Shown here in pieces: positions 19,354-28,728 of a stretch of DNA of 45,272 nt. How positions within the stretch are numbered: position 1 is the first letter of the stretch; each line of letters begins with the position of its first letter. The stretch spans positions 1 to 45,272 of the forward strand of contig JASAOO010003348.1 of NCBI GenBank assembly GCA_030849075.1. Direction: 5' to 3'. The notes beneath the pieces were generated by a model. That model did no database searches and had not been told where the DNA came from. It saw only the letters and a program-made list of their open reading frames with translations. A program made the translations under genes and the position numbers. The DNA comes from Zelonia costaricensis (taxonomy: Eukaryota; Euglenozoa; Kinetoplastea; Trypanosomatida; Trypanosomatidae).

Positions 19354-22300
19354 CTACGCGCTCGCCTCAGGGGCAGCAGCGGCGGCAGCAGCAGCAGCAG
19401 CAGGGGCGCTGGCAGCCGCACCAAGGCGCGCAGCCTGCTCCGTCTGCCACCCGGCAAGGCCGCGGCCGTACTGAATGCTGTTCAGCTTCGGCAGGTTGGC
19501 GGTCATGAAGGCAAAGTACTTCGCCTCCAGCTCCTTTGCCTCCACCTCCGTCGCAGCCTCCACCGCCTTCTTGCCGGTCGCGATGTCGGTCAGCTGGCCG
19601 CACAGCTGGCGCACGACGTAGTTGCCAGACGGGCTAATCGCGAGGCCCATGAAAGCGTCGTCGCCCTTCGCCATCAGCGCACGCGCCACCTTGATGCTGA
19701 AGCCGGCACCCGTCTTGGTCTGCTGCGCCACCGTCAGCGCCTCCTGCACGCAGTGCGACTGGTACTTCTCGCGCGCCGCCTCGAAGATCGTCGTGACGAT
19801 GCCCTCCAGCAGCACGCTCAGGTTTGCCTCGAGGGTGGTGCCGGGCACGGCGCGACTCGCGAGGCTCGTGAGCAGGTTGCGGTAGATGTAGCCCTCCGTG
19901 AAGCTTGCATCCGTCGTCGTCCACGTGTTCACCATTGTCGACAAAACCGTCTCGCAGTTGCGCACAAACGCGTCGTGCTCCTTCTTCTTGCGACTTGCCG
20001 GGTTCTTGAGGGCGGCGAGCACCACATCAGCGAAAATCGGCGTCATGTAGCGCAGCACGTAGGAGCCGATGAGGTGGCTGCCGACGTAGTGCACACGCGT
20101 CGCAACGGTCGCCGGCTTGTCGGCGGCGGCGGCGTCCGCATCGAGCTGCGCCTGCGTCGTGAAGCGGGTACGCTTGCGGCGCAGCACCGGCTGCTCCCCG
20201 GTGCACCACGACTCCGCCACGGCGTAGTAGAGGTGCCAGTCGCCGGGCGCCGCCGGCGGCTTGTACTCCGCGAGGGAGCCCGGCGCCTGCTTCGCCTCCG
20301 CCTTCGCCGACTCCTCCTCGGCCTGCCCCTCCGCCGGCGCCGCCTCTTCCGTCTTCGTCTTCTGCGCCCCGTCCTCCGCAGCGTTGGCGTCGCCCTCCTC
20401 CGCGTCGCGGCCGCGCTTCAGCCCGGGCTTGCGCTGCGACTGCTCCACCGAGCGCTCGGCCACCGCCTCCTTCGCGTGCTGGGGGTCCATCGCCTGCAGC
20501 AGGGCAAGGATCGTGTTGCCGCAGCTGGCCGAGCTCGTGAGGTGCACGCCGTAGCGCGCGATGGCGTCGCACAGCACCTTGACCTCCTGCGCCTTCGGCT
20601 TCGCCTGCTTGCCAGGTTCGGCGCCGACGGGGGTGACGCCGAAGAACTGGAAGGCGAGCTCCGTGAGGAGCGGGTAGTGCAGGAGCGGGTCGATGAGGCG
20701 CAGCGACACGCTGCTCTCGACGCGGCAGAGCGGGTTCGCCTCCGGGTTCGCCGGCGGCGGGGCCAGCTTCTCAAAGAAGATCTGGCGCTTGCTGCTCACG
20801 GCGAGGGCGGCGTGCAGGATGCGGATGCCCTGCGGCGACGACATGAGCGTGCGCTTCGCCGGCTTGCGGGTCGGCGCGGCAGCCGCGGCGCCGTCGGCCG
20901 ACTTCTCGCCCGCCTGCGTCTTGCCCTCCTCGCCGTCGTGCCCCGCCTCCTCGCCGTTCTCGGCCTCTTCGCCGCCCTCGTGAGCCTCGGTCTGCTGCTG
21001 CTGGCCATCCTCCGAGGCATCCTCGAACTGCATGAGCTGGCTGAAGAGCTTTGTCGACTCGTCCGAGTCGGCCGACATCTCGGCCAGCATCGCCTCGTAC
21101 GTGGCCACGTCCTTCGTGACCGTCTCGAGCAGCTCGTCGGCCGTCTTCTCGTACACGTTAATCGCCGGCACCTCGCTCTCCGCGGCCGGCGCAATCAGCT
21201 GCTTGTCGAAGGATGTGAGCAGCAGCATGAGGGAGCGGAAGGTGCTGAAGACCGCGCCCTGGATCGCCGCCCCGTTGGCCACGTCGATGAGCCGCTCGGC
21301 GTGGCCAACGATGACGCACGAGACACCCATGAACGCCTCGGCCGTCTTCTCCGACAGCAGCGCGTCCTCGGGGCCGCGTGGGATGGAGAGGCAGGCGGCG
21401 GCGTACTTCTTCTGGATCACGACAAGGACGCGAATCGTGCTGCCGCGGGCGCGGTTGCGCATCGCAGCGAGCAGGTCCGGTGAGACGATCGAGTCCGTCG
21501 CGCCCTTGCGGCCCACTTCCTCCAGCTGCGCGTAGCTGTCGAGGTGCACCACAGCGAAGGACTCCTGCATCCGACCGCCGCGACCGCGCGCGTTGCCGCC
21601 ACGCCCGTCTGGGCCGCCGCGCTGCTGACCACCCTGGCCGCCGCGACCGCCGCGGGCGTTGCGGCCATGCTGGCCACCGAAAGCACCGCCCTGGAAGCCG
21701 CCACCACGGCCACCCGCGCCGTAGCCCTGCTGCTGCCCGTAGCCCTGCTGCTGCCCGTAGCCCTGCTGCTGCCCGTAGCCCTGCTGCTGGCCATAGCCCT
21801 GCTGCTGGCCATAACCCTGCTGCTGGCCGTAGCCCTGCTGCTGGCCGTACCCCTGCTGCTGGCCGTAGCCCTGCTGCTGGCCATAACCCCGCTGCTGGCC
21901 ATAACCCTGCTGCTGGCCGTAGCCCTGCTGCTGGCCGTAGCCCTGCTGCTGGCCGTAGCCCTGCTGCTGCTGGCCGTAGCCCTGCTGCTGCTGCTGCGGA
22001 GGGTAGTAACCCTGCCCGTACCCGCCACGCCCAGGCTGCGCCGCGTACCCCTGCTGGGTTTGCTGCGGCTGCTGCGGCTGCTGCGGCTGCTGTGCCGGCG
22101 CCACGCCGGCCTGCGGAGCGTAGCCGCCCTGGTAGTAGCCTCCGCGCTGCGGGTATGCACCCTGCTGCTGAGGCTGCTGCTGCGGTTGCTGCGACTGCTG
22201 CTGGCCGTAGCCCTGCTGGTTGCCGTAGCCCTGCTGCTGTCCGTACGCCTGCTGGTTGTATCCTTGCTGGGCCTGGGCCTGAGGCTGCGCAGACTGCTGC

Positions 22301-22446
22301 TGCTGCTGCTGCGGGGGATAGTACCCTGCGGCACCGCCCGCCTGGGCAGGATAGCCGCCCTGCTGCGGCGGCGCGCCGGTCTGCGCCGGGTAGCCGCCCT
22401 GGTAGGACCCGTACGGGTTCGCGTTGTTAGGGGCGCCTCCTTGCAT
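19354..22446 (-). CDS. GYGQQQ-repeat/RGG protein with PUF-like helical repeats
   Basis: This 1030-residue protein has two parts. Residues 1-245 are a prion-like region rich in Gln, Gly, Tyr and Pro, including about 14 tandem GYGQQQ units (about 156-243). RGG/RG motifs follow (about 245-292). The rest is helical with degenerate repeats recalling PUF/NOP9-type RNA-binding repeats: [36 protein letters not shown] and [15 protein letters not shown]. They are split by acidic low-complexity linkers (about 470-525 and 690-745) and end in a poly-Ala tail. A role in RNA binding, and perhaps in RNP granules, is inferred. NOP9 or another divergent PUF protein is possible but unproven. The first AG after a U/C tract at 22612-22588 is at 22562/22561, giving a ~114-nt 5' UTR with no upstream ATG. 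The 3' flank is very long (about 2.7 kb). Confidence 0.85.
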   Translation of the reverse strand: MQGGAPNNANPYGSYQGGYPAQTGAPPQQGGYPAQAGGAAGYYPPQQQQQQSAQPQAQAQQGYNQQAYGQQQGYGNQQGYGQQQSQQPQQQPQQQGAYPQRGGYYQGGYAPQAGVAPAQQPQQPQQPQQTQQGYAAQPGRGGYGQGYYPPQQQQQGYGQQQQGYGQQQGYGQQQGYGQQQGYGQQRGYGQQQGYGQQQGYGQQQGYGQQQGYGQQQGYGQQQGYGQQQGYGQQQGYGQQQGYGAGGRGGGFQGGAFGGQHGRNARGGRGGQGGQQRGGPDGRGGNARGRGGRMQESFAVVHLDSYAQLEEVGRKGATDSIVSPDLLAAMRNRARGSTIRVLVVIQKKYAAACLSIPRGPEDALLSEKTAEAFMGVSCVIVGHAERLIDVANGAAIQGAVFSTFRSLMLLLTSFDKQLIAPAAESEVPAINVYEKTADELLETVTKDVATYEAMLAEMSADSDESTKLFSQLMQFEDASEDGQQQQTEAHEGGEEAENGEEAGHDGEEGKTQAGEKSADGAAAAAPTRKPAKRTLMSSPQGIRILHAALAVSSKRQIFFEKLAPPPANPEANPLCRVESSVSLRLIDPLLHYPLLTELAFQFFGVTPVGAEPGKQAKPKAQEVKVLCDAIARYGVHLTSSASCGNTILALLQAMDPQHAKEAVAERSVEQSQRKPGLKRGRDAEEGDANAAEDGAQKTKTEEAAPAEGQAEEESAKAEAKQAPGSLAEYKPPAAPGDWHLYYAVAESWCTGEQPVLRRKRTRFTTQAQLDADAAAADKPATVATRVHYVGSHLIGSYVLRYMTPIFADVVLAALKNPASRKKKEHDAFVRNCETVLSTMVNTWTTTDASFTEGYIYRNLLTSLASRAVPGTTLEANLSVLLEGIVTTIFEAAREKYQSHCVQEALTVAQQTKTGAGFSIKVARALMAKGDDAFMGLAISPSGNYVVRQLCGQLTDIATGKKAVEAATEVEAKELEAKYFAFMTANLPKLNSIQYGRGLAGWQTEQAARLGAAASAPAAAAAAAAAAPEASA
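21721..21975 (-). repeat. 18-bp coding minisatellite (GYGQQQ units)
   Basis: Thirteen 18-bp units plus one 21-bp unit (an extra CAG codon) run in tandem, in frame, each encoding Gly-Tyr-Gly-Gln-Gln-Gln. Units differ mainly at the Tyr and Gly codons; one carries an Arg in place of the last Gln (near 21890). The near-identity at DNA level points to recent expansion, and copy number is probably polymorphic between strains. Confidence 0.95.
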
Positions 22447-23545
22447 GGTTGACTCTGTTTCCGTGTGGTTGCCTATTTGTTTCTCGGTGTGCTATTGTTG
22501 TCCTGCTCCGCCGCTTGACAGATCTAAGTCAAGGAGAAGGAGACGAGGGGCGAGCGAGAGCTGCGACGTAACGCGGCAACGCAATACACAACAGAAAAGA
22601 AAAGGGGAAGCGAGTCGATGGTGTCGAGAGTGGAGGGGGAGGAGGCCGGGTGGTGCACACTGTGTGTTTTTTTTTTCTTTGTGTTAAACTTGTTTTTTGG
22701 GGTTTGTGGCCTATTGAAGAGGAACTTCGCGTGGGAGAACGAACTACGGTGGGAAGCGGTGTGGAAGTGCAGATGCCCAAGGGAAGGGGGGAAACAAAAA
22801 GGAGCGGGTGCGGCAGTGGAGAGGGAGGTCTGACTACACAGCAGACGACCACGCACCGAGGCAGTTTGTTGATAGCAGCGCCTGCCCCATCTCCGCTCTT
22901 CTGGGTTCGCGACGGACAGGTCAGAAGGGCACGTGAGCGGTTTGGCGGGGAAAGCTACACGCACTCTATTCCAAAACCAGCCACGCGAAGAGGAAGAGAA
23001 AAAAAGAAATGCCAGGCACAACGCACGTTCTGCGCGCAGCCTTTTGTTCGTTTTGTCTGTTGTTGTTTTCCAGCCCGCCTTCACCTCGATGTTCGTCTCT
23101 TCTGTTGTTGGTGTCACCACCGTGCACGGCCTGCACCGCGTGATCGCGGACGAGTTGAGTTTGGTCAGCCGCAAGCGGTGTCGTCAGCTTGTAGATGTCG
23201 GGTAGTGAACGCGTACGCACCGCGCTTTGCCGGACCTCAAACAACGTAGGCGGCGTGCGTAGGCAGCACCGTTCACGTGCACCGTCGCAAGGAGAACCGA
23301 AAAAAAAAAAAAAAGTGGCGAGAGAGTCCGAGTAGTTTACATGAGCAAGAAAAGGCGCAACAAGTCACCCCAGCACCCGACACATGGAACGGGGCGGGCC
23401 TGTCCGCGAGAAGCCGCTGAGTTCACAGCACACACACACACACAAGCACACACAGATACGTGAGCGCAGCGTAAAGCGGCGCCGCCACACCTGCACCGCC
23501 ACACATCAAGACGTGTCACTTGAGCACTCGACCCTCCTTCGTGTG
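22447..23545. other. Intergenic: 3' UTR of CCDC81/HU-like gene and 5' UTR of PUF-like gene
   Basis: This 1.1-kb spacer has no credible gene. A poly-T run at about 22667-22678, an A run at 23300-23314 and a CA run at about 23430-23445 are visible. Confidence 0.6.
22561..22612 (-). promoter_or_regulatory. Predicted trans-splice acceptor of PUF-like gene
   Basis: On the minus strand CUUCCCCUUUUCUUUUCUG (about 22612-22590) is followed by its first AG in GTCGCAG at 22562/22561. The resulting leader contains no ATG before 22446. Confidence 0.55.
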
Positions 23546-24340
23546 TCACCAGTGGGTGCGGCGATACGAGGAGTTGCCCATGCCATCGTTCAGCTCGGCG
23601 GCCGTGAAGCGGGACTCGGCCAAAACGGTGTCGCGCACCTGGGTCTGCAGTAGCCCCTCCGAGGTGCACCCCTTCTGGAAGCGGCACGGTGCCGTCGGGC
23701 CGCCCACCGTCATCGACGGCGGGTCGTACGGCGTCACAAGCTCGACGGAGCCGACGGCCGCTCGCATGCGCTCGAGGAACTCGGGGCACCACTTCATCCG
23801 GTACTGCCGGTCCTTGAACTCGAGATAGCCGATGCCGATGTCAATAGTCAGCGTCGCAGCGGCGTTGCGTTGGAGGTACTTTCCGATCTCGCGGATGGAG
23901 TCCTTGACGGCCGCCTCCACCACAAAGCGGTCTGTCCCCGCAATGGCGGCGATGGTGGTGTACCCGACGCTGTTTGGCACCGTCGCGTGGTAGTGCGCGT
24001 CGCGCATCTCCAGCACGTTCTTAATGTGGAACTTGGACGTGAAGTCGGGCAGCAGAACCAGCTGCGGCTTTAGCTCAATCGCCGTGGACTTGTCGAAGAG
24101 CATCACGCGCTGCACCTTGACGCTGGCGTGCAGAAAGTCGAGCACAATGCCGGAGCGCTTCTTGATGAGCAGCTCCTCCAGCTGCTCCCCGAGGACGCGC
24201 CAGATGATGTTCAGCTGGTGCGCCGTGCCCTGCCGCTTGGTCTGCATCGTGTACAGGCCGTCCAGGTTGGTGATGATCTCGGCGATCTCGCCGTAGCAGC
24301 CGCGGCACACACGACCCGAGCACGTCGAGGACTGCGTCAT
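23546..24340 (-). CDS. Protein with two HU-like domains of the CCDC81 type
   Basis: The gene encodes 264 residues. The N-terminus has a cysteine cluster (Cys7, Cys12, Cys15). Residues ~45-105 resemble the first HU-like domain of eukaryotic CCDC81: an amphipathic helix (WRVLGEQLEELLIKKRSG), a beta arm, then a P-x-F-like LLPDFTSKF. Residues ~128-190 (VEAAVKDSIREIGKYL, then TLTIDIGIGYLEFKDRQYRM) look like the second. CCDC81-like HU proteins occur in ciliated eukaryotes and are linked to centrosomes and basal bodies, so a flagellar or basal-body role is possible (inference). The C-terminal ~60 residues are unstructured. I chose the ATG at 24340 because the longer ORF starts at a TTG at 24430 and because an acceptor AG at 24365/24364, just after a pyrimidine tract, leaves a 23-nt 5' UTR. 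Confidence 0.7.
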   Translation of the reverse strand: MTQSSTCSGRVCRGCYGEIAEIITNLDGLYTMQTKRQGTAHQLNIIWRVLGEQLEELLIKKRSGIVLDFLHASVKVQRVMLFDKSTAIELKPQLVLLPDFTSKFHIKNVLEMRDAHYHATVPNSVGYTTIAAIAGTDRFVVEAAVKDSIREIGKYLQRNAAATLTIDIGIGYLEFKDRQYRMKWCPEFLERMRAAVGSVELVTPYDPPSMTVGGPTAPCRFQKGCTSEGLLQTQVRDTVLAESRFTAAELNDGMGNSSYRRTHW

Positions 24341-25258
24341 GCCGGAGCTGTGCGTATATGCTACTCGACAAGAAAACCGGAACGGGAAAAGAGGGCAAGA
24401 CGTCCCTGCGAGGACGGAAGAGGACTTCAAGAGGGTGCACTAGTCGGTCACCACACTTCCGTGAACGGTGTCGAGGGAAGAGGCGCAGGCGAAGGTCAGG
24501 GGAGAACAGTGGAGAGAGTAAGCGCAGGGCAGAGCGGCAGGGACAACGCCATCTGTGGCGACGGCGGTGGTGCAGCCGAGGTTGGAGACGCGGCGCGGTA
24601 CCCGAGAGAAAAAAGAACGTCTTGGCGTCGATCCAGAAAGGTGGGCACCGCGCAGTCCCCAAACGTGAGAAAGGAGCCGTCGTCCACAGCGGCCGTGTTT
24701 GCCACAGAGGCGGACCCGCATCGGGAGCGGCGCGACGAGCGTGGGAGACAAAAGGAGCGTCTCTGCTGTGCTTTGTCTCCTACTCCGCCTGCACGAGTCC
24801 AAGCCGGGGCGAGTTCGCCGGTGCCTCCAACCTCAAACCCGCGCATCCCCAGAAGGCGTACAGCCATTTGGCCGCGTCTTCAAAGGTGCGTTGCCGTCGG
24901 TCTGCCTCGTCACGGGTTTCATTGGGTTGCACCACTTCCTTTCTTTCCTTTTTCTTTTTGCGTAGAGAGGGAAGGATCAAAACTAAACGCGTGCCGTTGC
25001 ATCTCTCGAGGCACTTCCGGGCCACTGTTTTACCGCCACACGCAGAGGGCCGCCATGGCCGCCGCCACACGCAGACACGCGTCGGAGAAAACGCAATGCT
25101 GGGGCACAAAGAAGAAGTAAAAAAAGAAAAGGCGCCGTCCGTTCCCGGAAGGAAACAAGGAGGGGCCGCGAAATGAACAGTCTGTTACTTGTCTTGAGTG
25201 TCCCTCTTACGGGGCCGCACCTACGCAGTGCGGTAGAAGGTGAGAAGGGTGGTTGCCC
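24341..25258. other. Intergenic: 3' UTR of 40S protein SA gene
   Basis: This 0.92-kb spacer lies between the SA stop codon and the CCDC81/HU-like start. It is purine-rich on the plus strand with no homopolymer over ten and no supported gene. Overlapping ORFs are Arg/Ser-rich noise. Confidence 0.6.
24364..24399 (-). promoter_or_regulatory. Predicted trans-splice acceptor of CCDC81/HU-like gene
   Basis: On the minus strand a tract with CCCTCTTTTCCCG and GGTTTTCTTG is followed by GTCGAG, whose AG at 24365/24364 is the first. The ATG follows after 23 nt. Confidence 0.5.
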
Positions 25259-25999
25259 TTACGCCTCCCACGCGTTGTCGTCCGTGCGCTCCACCCAGCC
25301 GAAGCCCTCGTCCGCCTCCGCCGCCGGCGCCGCCGCCGCCGCCGCCGCCTTCTCCTCCGCCGCCTCGTTCGGGTCGCGGTAGAAGAAGAGGTCCACCTTC
25401 TCCTCCCACGGCACGGAGCGCACAATCGACCCGCGCAGGCGCAGCACCTCGCGCGCGAGCAGCCAGTACATCATGCCGATCGACTTGATGCCGCGGTTGT
25501 TGCACGGGATCGCAATGTCCACAAACTCCAGCGGCGCATCCGTGTCGCACAGCGCAATCACAGGGATGTTCACCAGCGACGCCTCGCGGATGGCCTGGTG
25601 GTCCGTGCGCGGGTCCGTCACGACAAGCACGCGCGGCTGCATGAACTTCTTCTGGATCTGGTTCGTGAACGTACCAGGGATGAAGCGGCCGCCGTGGAAG
25701 CTCGTGCCCACGTGCTGCGAGAACTTGTAGATGGCGCGCGTACCGTACAGGCGCGACGAGCACACGCACACGTCCTTCGGGTTCTCCACCGCAGCGATCA
25801 CGCGCGCCGCAAGGATCAGCTTCTCCCACGTCATGTGCATGTCGATGACGTTGCTGCCCTCAGCCGTGCGGCCGTAGATGTACTTCTTCATCGCGCTGCT
25901 CTGGTTGCGCGTGCCGATGTGGCAGCGCATCGCCAGCAGCTTCTGCGCATCGCTCTCCTTCATCCGGAGCACCTTCGAGCCAGACTCCACAGCCGACAT
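25259..25999 (-). CDS. RPSA: 40S ribosomal protein SA (uS2, laminin-receptor family)
   Basis: This 246-residue protein is the cytosolic uS2, a component of the 40S head/body junction that joins pre-40S particles late. The whole family core is present: [11 protein letters not shown] (about 23-33), [19 protein letters not shown] (about 62-80), [78 protein letters not shown]. The C-terminal tail is short and Ala/Glu-rich, ending in acidic and Trp-containing residues (FGWVERTDD); it lacks the long repeated tail of animal SA. The start at 25999 gives MSAVESGSK. The 42-residue ORF extension beyond it is 5' UTR, shown by a U16 tract at 26139-26124 followed by a first AG at 26069/26068, giving a 68-nt leader. 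Confidence 0.97.
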   Translation of the reverse strand: MSAVESGSKVLRMKESDAQKLLAMRCHIGTRNQSSAMKKYIYGRTAEGSNVIDMHMTWEKLILAARVIAAVENPKDVCVCSSRLYGTRAIYKFSQHVGTSFHGGRFIPGTFTNQIQKKFMQPRVLVVTDPRTDHQAIREASLVNIPVIALCDTDAPLEFVDIAIPCNNRGIKSIGMMYWLLAREVLRLRGSIVRSVPWEEKVDLFFYRDPNEAAEEKAAAAAAAPAAEADEGFGWVERTDDNAWEA

Positions 26000-26653
26000 G
26001 GTGACGTGAAAAGGGGGAGAGGGGGGTTGAGAGGGGGAAGGGGGGTAAACCTGCAGAGGTCGCAAGACTGTAGGGTAGTGGCGCCGTATGAGGCACACAC
26101 ATATGTGCGGTATCGGCAAAAGCAAAAAAAAAAAAAAAAGTGAACACAGTTCAAATAGAGAGAGCGAGAAAGGGATGCAAAGAAGCGAGGGAAGATGGGT
26201 GAAAGAGTGAACGGAAAGGTGGTCGACTAAGCGCTCCTGTTTCCACGTAGTTGTGGAAGTGCTCTACAGGTGCAGGCGACGAGGCGCATGTTTCTTGTTG
26301 TGTGTGTTTTTGGCGAGTGTTGCACGGGCCACTCTTCTCAGCATTGGGTGCCGTGAAGTAGCGCTCTTCAGCCGTCATTCTTGTTTTGCCTTTCCAGCTC
26401 TGGCGGTGCGTAGCAGTCGGAGGCCGGTGAGGGGGGGGAGAGGAGGCAGCGTTTCAGGGAGGGAGGACGTGCAACTAAGAAAGAACAAAAGACCGCCGAA
26501 TGGGTCGTGGTGAGTGAATATACTTAGAAACAAGCACGTCGTCAGTCGTGACGGGAGACGTGCCTCGAGCTGAAGGTGGCCGGCGCTGCCTGGCAGACCA
26601 CAACAACCGTATAACAAAACTAAAGGGCTGTTCTGCTCCGCTTGAGAGCGGCT
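26000..26653. other. Intergenic: 3' UTR of small coiled-coil gene and 5' UTR of SA
   Basis: This 0.65-kb spacer contains the 16-A run at 26124-26139, a G-rich stretch at 26010-26045 and a G run at about 26431-26437. No gene is seen. Confidence 0.65.
26068..26139 (-). promoter_or_regulatory. Predicted trans-splice acceptor of 40S protein SA
   Basis: On the minus strand U16 (26139-26124) is followed after 54 nt without any AG by CTACAG, its AG at 26069/26068. This is the clearest tract-plus-first-AG arrangement in the window. Confidence 0.65.
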
Positions 26654-27235
26654 TCATCGGCGTCGGCGAAGTGCACGCCGCGCGTCATCGAGATCAAGGG
26701 CAAGTCGCTCGATCATAGCGTTCTTCTCCCGCACAACCTCGTGTAAAGTGGCGATGGAGTCGTTTTCTTGGTCGCGGAGTTGCTGCTGCAGCGCCTGAAT
26801 CACCGCGTCCTTGCGCTCTAGTAGATCCTGCTGCGCGCACCGCTCCGTGTTAAGCGGTACGGGTAAAGCTGCGGGAGCCGAGCCCGCTGCAGTGGACTTG
26901 GTGTCGTTCGACGTGTGATTATCGGTGCGCGTGGAAAGCGGTCGTGCCGAGCACCTCTCCAGCAGCTGCAGTGCCTCGTTTGCCTGATGCAGCTGGCCAG
27001 CCAGTTGAAGCACCAGCGCCTTGAGTGTTTCCACGTTCTCACTGAGTGCCGCTTCGTTGGCCCTGACTCGCTGATACTCAGCGTAGCTCACCGTATCGAC
27101 TGCGGCGCAGGCGCTTGCGTGGTCTGTGCTGGATGTGACTGCTACATGAGGCGCAGACAACACTTCGGGGTGTGCAAAGGACGCGTGCTCGTCAAGGCCC
27201 GTCGCTGAGCCGCCGCTGTAGGTGCGGTTGAGCAT
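26654..27235 (-). CDS. Small coiled-coil protein, unknown function
   Basis: The gene encodes 193 residues that I do not recognise. Residues ~48-95 (EYQRVRANEAALSENVETL...QLHQANEALQLLERC) and ~135-190 (LLERKDAVIQALQQQL...EKNAMIERLALDLDDARRA) are predicted coiled coils, separated by a Ser/Thr/Ala/Pro-rich linker. The C-terminus is basic (RRALRRRR). No membrane segment is present. A U/C tract at about 27451-27425 with first AG at 27365/27364 predicts a 128-nt leader without an upstream ATG, which supports the start at 27235. Codon choice looks less GC-rich at third positions than its neighbours, which suggests a low-expression or less constrained gene. Confidence 0.7.
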   Translation of the reverse strand: MLNRTYSGGSATGLDEHASFAHPEVLSAPHVAVTSSTDHASACAAVDTVSYAEYQRVRANEAALSENVETLKALVLQLAGQLHQANEALQLLERCSARPLSTRTDNHTSNDTKSTAAGSAPAALPVPLNTERCAQQDLLERKDAVIQALQQQLRDQENDSIATLHEVVREKNAMIERLALDLDDARRALRRRR

Positions 27236-28728
27236 GGTGAGAATACGAGAAAGTGAGGAAAGCGATCGTGTCGCCCCTTTTAGCGTTCAAGTGCGCTTTC
27301 GGCGCCTGCTGTCGGCCGCGCGTTGAATGATGTGTTCGGCACTGCGGTGAAGTGCGCTGGTCGCTAGCCACCCGGAAGACGTCGATGTACCAGGCAAGAG
27401 GAGCGTCGATTGGGGAAGCGCGCCACGGAGAAGAAGAAAAGGAGCAGGAGTCACAGAGTGCACATAGCGTCCGTCGCCGTCACCCAGGCATGGTGATATC
27501 TTGCAAAGGACAGTAAACGCTGGTTTTGAAAAGGTTCTCAATGCAGCACTCGCGTTGGCGAAAGCCGTTGGATTCGAACGAAGAGACCGGTGTCAGAGTT
27601 CTCATGTAACACGACGCAGCACTTGTCACAGAGCACCCGCTCCATCCCCCCCCCGCTCCGCCGCTCCCTCCACTCCTCGCCTCGGTCAAAAAGCCCTACG
27701 CGGGGAGGGAGACCCCTGCGAAAGACGCCATCTCCATTACCTGTTCTGTTTTCTTGTATGGTGACTTGCTTGAGCGTTGTTCACGCTTCGTGGCACACAG
27801 TGCAACAAAGGAGGCGGATATGACCCCCACGCACATCCGCCCACATTCGCCACTTCTGTGTGTTCGAAAGCCTGGACACTGCAGCGCACGCATTCCCCCT
27901 TCTCGTTGGGCCGTGCGCTTATCTGCATTGCTTTTTTTGTTGTTGTTGTTGTTTTGTTTATCCTTCCGAATGGGCCACGCGGTGCCCACTCTGCGCCAGC
28001 ATGGGAGGGGAGGTGCTTTCTCCATTCACGATTAGCCCACGCATCATCGCCATCATCCCCTACCCGGCATCCGCGCGTCTGCAGCATTGTGAGCTTTCCG
28101 CTGTCGGAGGGCGCGAGACGCGACGCGATCCAGCACCAAACACAAAACAAGAAAAGGGCCGCAGCCCTTTTGCTGTTGTTGTTGGTCGATACACACGTGC
28201 AAAAGGGGAGATGGGCGGGAGTAGGAGAAGCACCGCCGCCGCGCTCTGCTTCTCTCGCCTCCTCAGCCGTCATCCTCTGTTGCCGCGCACGACAGGTCCA
28301 TGATGGCGGTGCAAGACGGGAAAAGAAGTTGCGCGCGCGCGAGAGAGAAGGTGGAAACGGCGGTGCAGCGGAGGGGCACCGCGATGCGGCGACCGCACGG
28401 AGAAAAAAAAAGCGAGAGGGAAAAGTAAACGCGGGGAGGTGGCGTTACGGCGACGAGACGGGCGCTGGCAAAAAGAAGGCGGTGGGGTGGGGGCGAAAAA
28501 AGGGGGGAAAGAAGGCCACGATAGAAGGGTGGCAGCGCCGACGTTCGAGGAAAGAGGGACGCATGCCCCGTCGCGCGGGGGGTGAGAGAAGGGGGGAGAG
28601 AGGGGGGGGGGGCTCGCCAAGTCCGCGCGTGTGTATCTGTGCTAGTGGACTTGTGACCTTGGACAGGTCGAAGTAAACGAAGGGAGGGGGACAACGGAGG
28701 AGGGTAGCGCAGCCAACGTGCGGTGCGC
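27236..28728. other. Intergenic: 3' UTR of VDAC-like gene and 5' UTR of small coiled-coil gene
   Basis: This 1.5-kb spacer holds no supported gene. It has a T-rich stretch (27930-27960), A run at 28401-28409 and G runs (28600-28612). A T-arm-like GATTCGAACG near 27570-27580 is not part of a foldable tRNA. Confidence 0.55.
27364..27451 (-). promoter_or_regulatory. Predicted trans-splice acceptor of small coiled-coil gene
   Basis: On the minus strand CTCCTGCTCCTTTTCTTCTTCTC (about 27450-27428) is followed by its first AG in GGCTAG at 27365/27364. Confidence 0.45.

Noticed and set aside
19312..21483. 723-codon plus-strand ORF opposite the PUF-like gene
   Set aside because: Antisense shadow: Leu/Arg-rich translation of the GC-biased codons of the minus-strand gene.
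27561..27590. tRNA T-arm-like sequence (GATTCGAACG)
   Set aside because: The flanking bases do not pair as a T-stem, and no D-arm, anticodon arm or acceptor stem can be drawn around it.
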